This document shows positions 61,986 through 64,000 of a stretch of 64,000 nt of DNA, piece by piece. Both the position numbers and the translations under genes were made by a program. The stretch spans positions 7,502,001 through 7,566,000 of the forward strand of contig NC_071329.1 in the NCBI RefSeq assembly GCF_010183535.1, given 5' to 3'. The DNA comes from Caenorhabditis remanei. Lineage: Eukaryota; Nematoda; Chromadorea; Rhabditida; Rhabditidae. The notes beneath the pieces were generated by a model that ran no database searches, was not told the DNA's origin, and saw only the letters and a list, made by a program, of their open reading frames with translations. Within the stretch, counting starts at the first letter, position 1. Every line of letters starts with the position of its first letter.

Positions 61986-62793
61986 TACACGTGATGTTAT
62001 GTCTTCAGTTGAACATTAAAATGTTACATATTTGAGTTTCAGAGGGAAAAGAGACAATAATTAATTCCATATAATGATCAATGTTTATGAAAGAAATTGA
62101 TAACTCCAGAAGACTGGGAAAGAAGAAATATTCAAGGGACTAATTAGTCAAACAGTGAGGGAAAAAGTGTCTGGTGCACCTTTCGCGCGTGAGAGATGAA
62201 ACAAAATATATGCATACCGTTTATGATGTGCATCTGTTCAAATAGTAGCTCTAAACAATGAAGAATAGGCGGATTGGTTTTGGGATTTGATGAATGAAAC
62301 ATGGAGATCCAAATACCAGAGAATTGAGATATCTGGAATTGTGAGAACATCAAAATTTGATTTGTGGTAACCTGAAAAGAAAACCGTAACATTATTTGGA
62401 AAGTGGACAGCAGATCAGTAAAATTTTCGAAAAAGGAAATCGGAAATTGTGTTCTGAAAGCGGAAGTCGGAGTTTAATTTTGAAAATAACCCATTCGAGG
62501 AAAATGTTTTTTATTCATCATTGAACACGGTCTCCTAGAACGATTTTAGGGGCAGATTACGTCATCAATCGTGGAATGTCACGAAAAATGAAAAATTTCT
62601 GAAAATTCACACGTGAGGGAGTTTTTGAACGGGGAATGAAGTGGTAATCCATTTTCTCGAGAACCAGGGCAAATCTCAAAAAACTGTCACACAGTTTTGT
62701 TCGAAACCGTGTTATGAACCCACTTATAATTGTTTGTGTTTTTCTTTTGGGTAACTTTTGAGTTATCCTTTGTTGAAAAATCAACTGAAAACG

Positions 62794-63125
62794 CCCTACT
62801 TTTTCAATAACTTTGAAATATCTGACCTCATTTTGCATATATCAAAAATCCGTTTTCACAATTTCTTTCCTATGTTCATTGGCTACCATTTGCACTCTTT
62901 CATTACGTGTTTGCTTCTAAACTGACCGAGTTATCACAGCAACTCCATTTCGGACAAGAAAATAGTGCCAAAGCAAAAAATGACATAACTCGGTCAGTTT
63001 AGAAGCAAACACGTAATGAAAGAGTGCAAATGGTAGCCAATGAACATAGGAAAGAAATTGTGAAAACGGATTTTTGATATATGCAAAATGAGGTCAGATA
63101 TTTCAAAGTTATTGAAAAAGTAGGG
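62794..63125. repeat. Perfect 141-bp inverted repeat with 50-nt loop
   Basis: Left arm 62794-62934 (CCCTACTTTTTCAATAAC ... GACCGAGTTAT) and right arm 62985-63125 (ATAACTCGGTC ... GTTATTGAAAAAGTAGGG) are exact reverse complements by eye. The loop is 62935-62984. Beyond the arms no symmetry remains and no TIR/TSD is obvious. Confidence 0.93.
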
Positions 63126-64000
63126 TGAATTGAAAACGAATTTTTTGAAAAAAATTTCAACGGAAGACGGAATTTGGAAGTCGGAAGTAAATTTTCTTAA
63201 AGGGAAGGCGGAAGAAGGAGGTCGAAGGAAGGAATTCCGCACAGCTTTGGTGCACAGTCAAATTCTAGCCTGATAATAGTCTCAGCCAAAGATCATAGTA
63301 CCACTCGACTTTCGTAAATTCAAACATATCTATCCTCATCAGGGAATCCCGAAAGGACAGCTCCGATTTTGCTTTTTGCTCAGAAATTTACTAATAACCG
63401 TAGACATGATCTAATTTCAATACGGATTCACAGAAATTGTTCAGTAAAAGAACTATGGTCTACATCGTTTTCAGAACACCTGGTTTTTCAGGAAACCGAA
63501 ATCCACCAAATCTCATTTCAGTTCAGACAAACTTATTTACAGACAGACGTACTTATATACTTTGTTATTATGAACTATGTTTTTTGTTATTCTTCACCGA
63601 TCTGCCCATCTTTCTTTATCTTTTTTTCACGAAGACATCTAGCATCGGAGATCAATCATATGCCGCCTTTTAGAGATAACATTTTCTTTATTCTTCCCCT
63701 TTAATGTGTTAAGAAACCATTAAATATTCTTTCGATATACCTGTTCTTTTGTGAAAATTGATTTTTTTTTCCTCGGTTCTCTGTTATTTCAGTAAAATTT
63801 GAAAATAATTTTGAGAACAAGTTTCCACAATTAGATCTAATATCTGGAGAGACAGAACCATCAAAACACTCTTTTTTATCGTTTTACACCGTTTTTGTTA
63901 CCTGAGGGAACTCATAAAAGGTCGGCCAAACACTGTCTGAATTTTATGCATTTCCTTACGACACTATTCTTTTTTTTTCATTTTCTTTATATTGAGAAGG
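63126..64000. other. Right edge, no gene seen
   Basis: AT-rich. Open frames at 63369-63704 have no start or splice context beyond chance. The window ends without a recognisable feature. Confidence 0.45.

Larger units (their letters stand above)
58297..62793. other. Intergenic, 4.5 kb, no gene seen
   Basis: AT-rich, with no spliced gene structure. Includes a half-MITE (61025-61261), purine tracts and a GAA microsatellite (about 61966-61985). Isolated frames (59413-59607, 60044-60232, 60860-61186) have no splice or homology support. Confidence 0.5.

Noticed and set aside
1..64000. tRNA, rRNA, snRNA, SL RNA or CRISPR arrays
   Set aside because: No B-box/cloverleaf, spliced-leader or snRNA core sequences were seen on either strand, and the window is eukaryotic with no spacer-repeat arrays.

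Overview
The window is nuclear DNA from a Caenorhabditis-type nematode. The evidence is AT-rich sequence, many 45-60 bp introns with GTAAGT-like donors and TTTTCAG-like acceptors, start codons lying directly behind splice-acceptor-like sites (typical of spliced-leader trans-splicing), and nematode-specific families (chitinase-like chil, C-type lectin clec, sre chemoreceptor, DUF288). From memory of C. elegans, the housekeeping genes (apn-1, USP47-like, algn-6, ubh-4, arp-6, sap-49) correspond to genes on chromosome II. The species cannot be fixed from sequence alone.

Left third (1-23.5 kb) is conserved and gene-dense. It runs: a FLYWCH zinc-finger protein (-), a small Cys-rich secreted protein (+), AP endonuclease IV apn-1 (-), a USP47-type deubiquitinase (-) and the ALG6 glucosyltransferase (-). 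ALG6 is divergent from a four-gene + strand cluster that looks like an operon: ubh-4 (UCH37), a C1orf50/DUF2452 protein, arp-6 and sap-49 (SF3B4). A Ser/Thr kinase gene (-) follows, with a MITE in an intron.

Middle (23.5-33 kb) is rearranged DNA: a 194-bp tandem repeat, a displaced copy of the sap-49 3' flank, a dead non-LTR retrotransposon RT, then two DUF288/STELLO-like putative glycosyltransferase genes arranged tail to tail as a near-identical inverted repeat. Their N-terminal and C-terminal ends are diverged, suggesting gene conversion. Both copies carry the same non-GT splice donor.

Accessory cluster (34-53 kb) contains a membrane-anchored chitinase-like pseudo-enzyme, two vWA+CTLD lectin genes (the second frameshifted), a third lectin gene (-) with a frameshift in its signal-peptide exon, small secreted proteins, an sre-like chemoreceptor and a full-length P-glycoprotein ABC transporter. 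Tc1-like palindromic MITEs sit in introns of the chil and sre genes.

Right end (53-64 kb) is gene-poor. It holds a single small coding segment for a basic, coiled-coil-like protein ending in a CAAX box, more MITE copies, and a perfect 141-bp inverted repeat with a 50-nt loop.

Exon boundaries were read by eye. For most smaller genes the exon lengths sum to a multiple of three, which supports the models; exceptions are stated.
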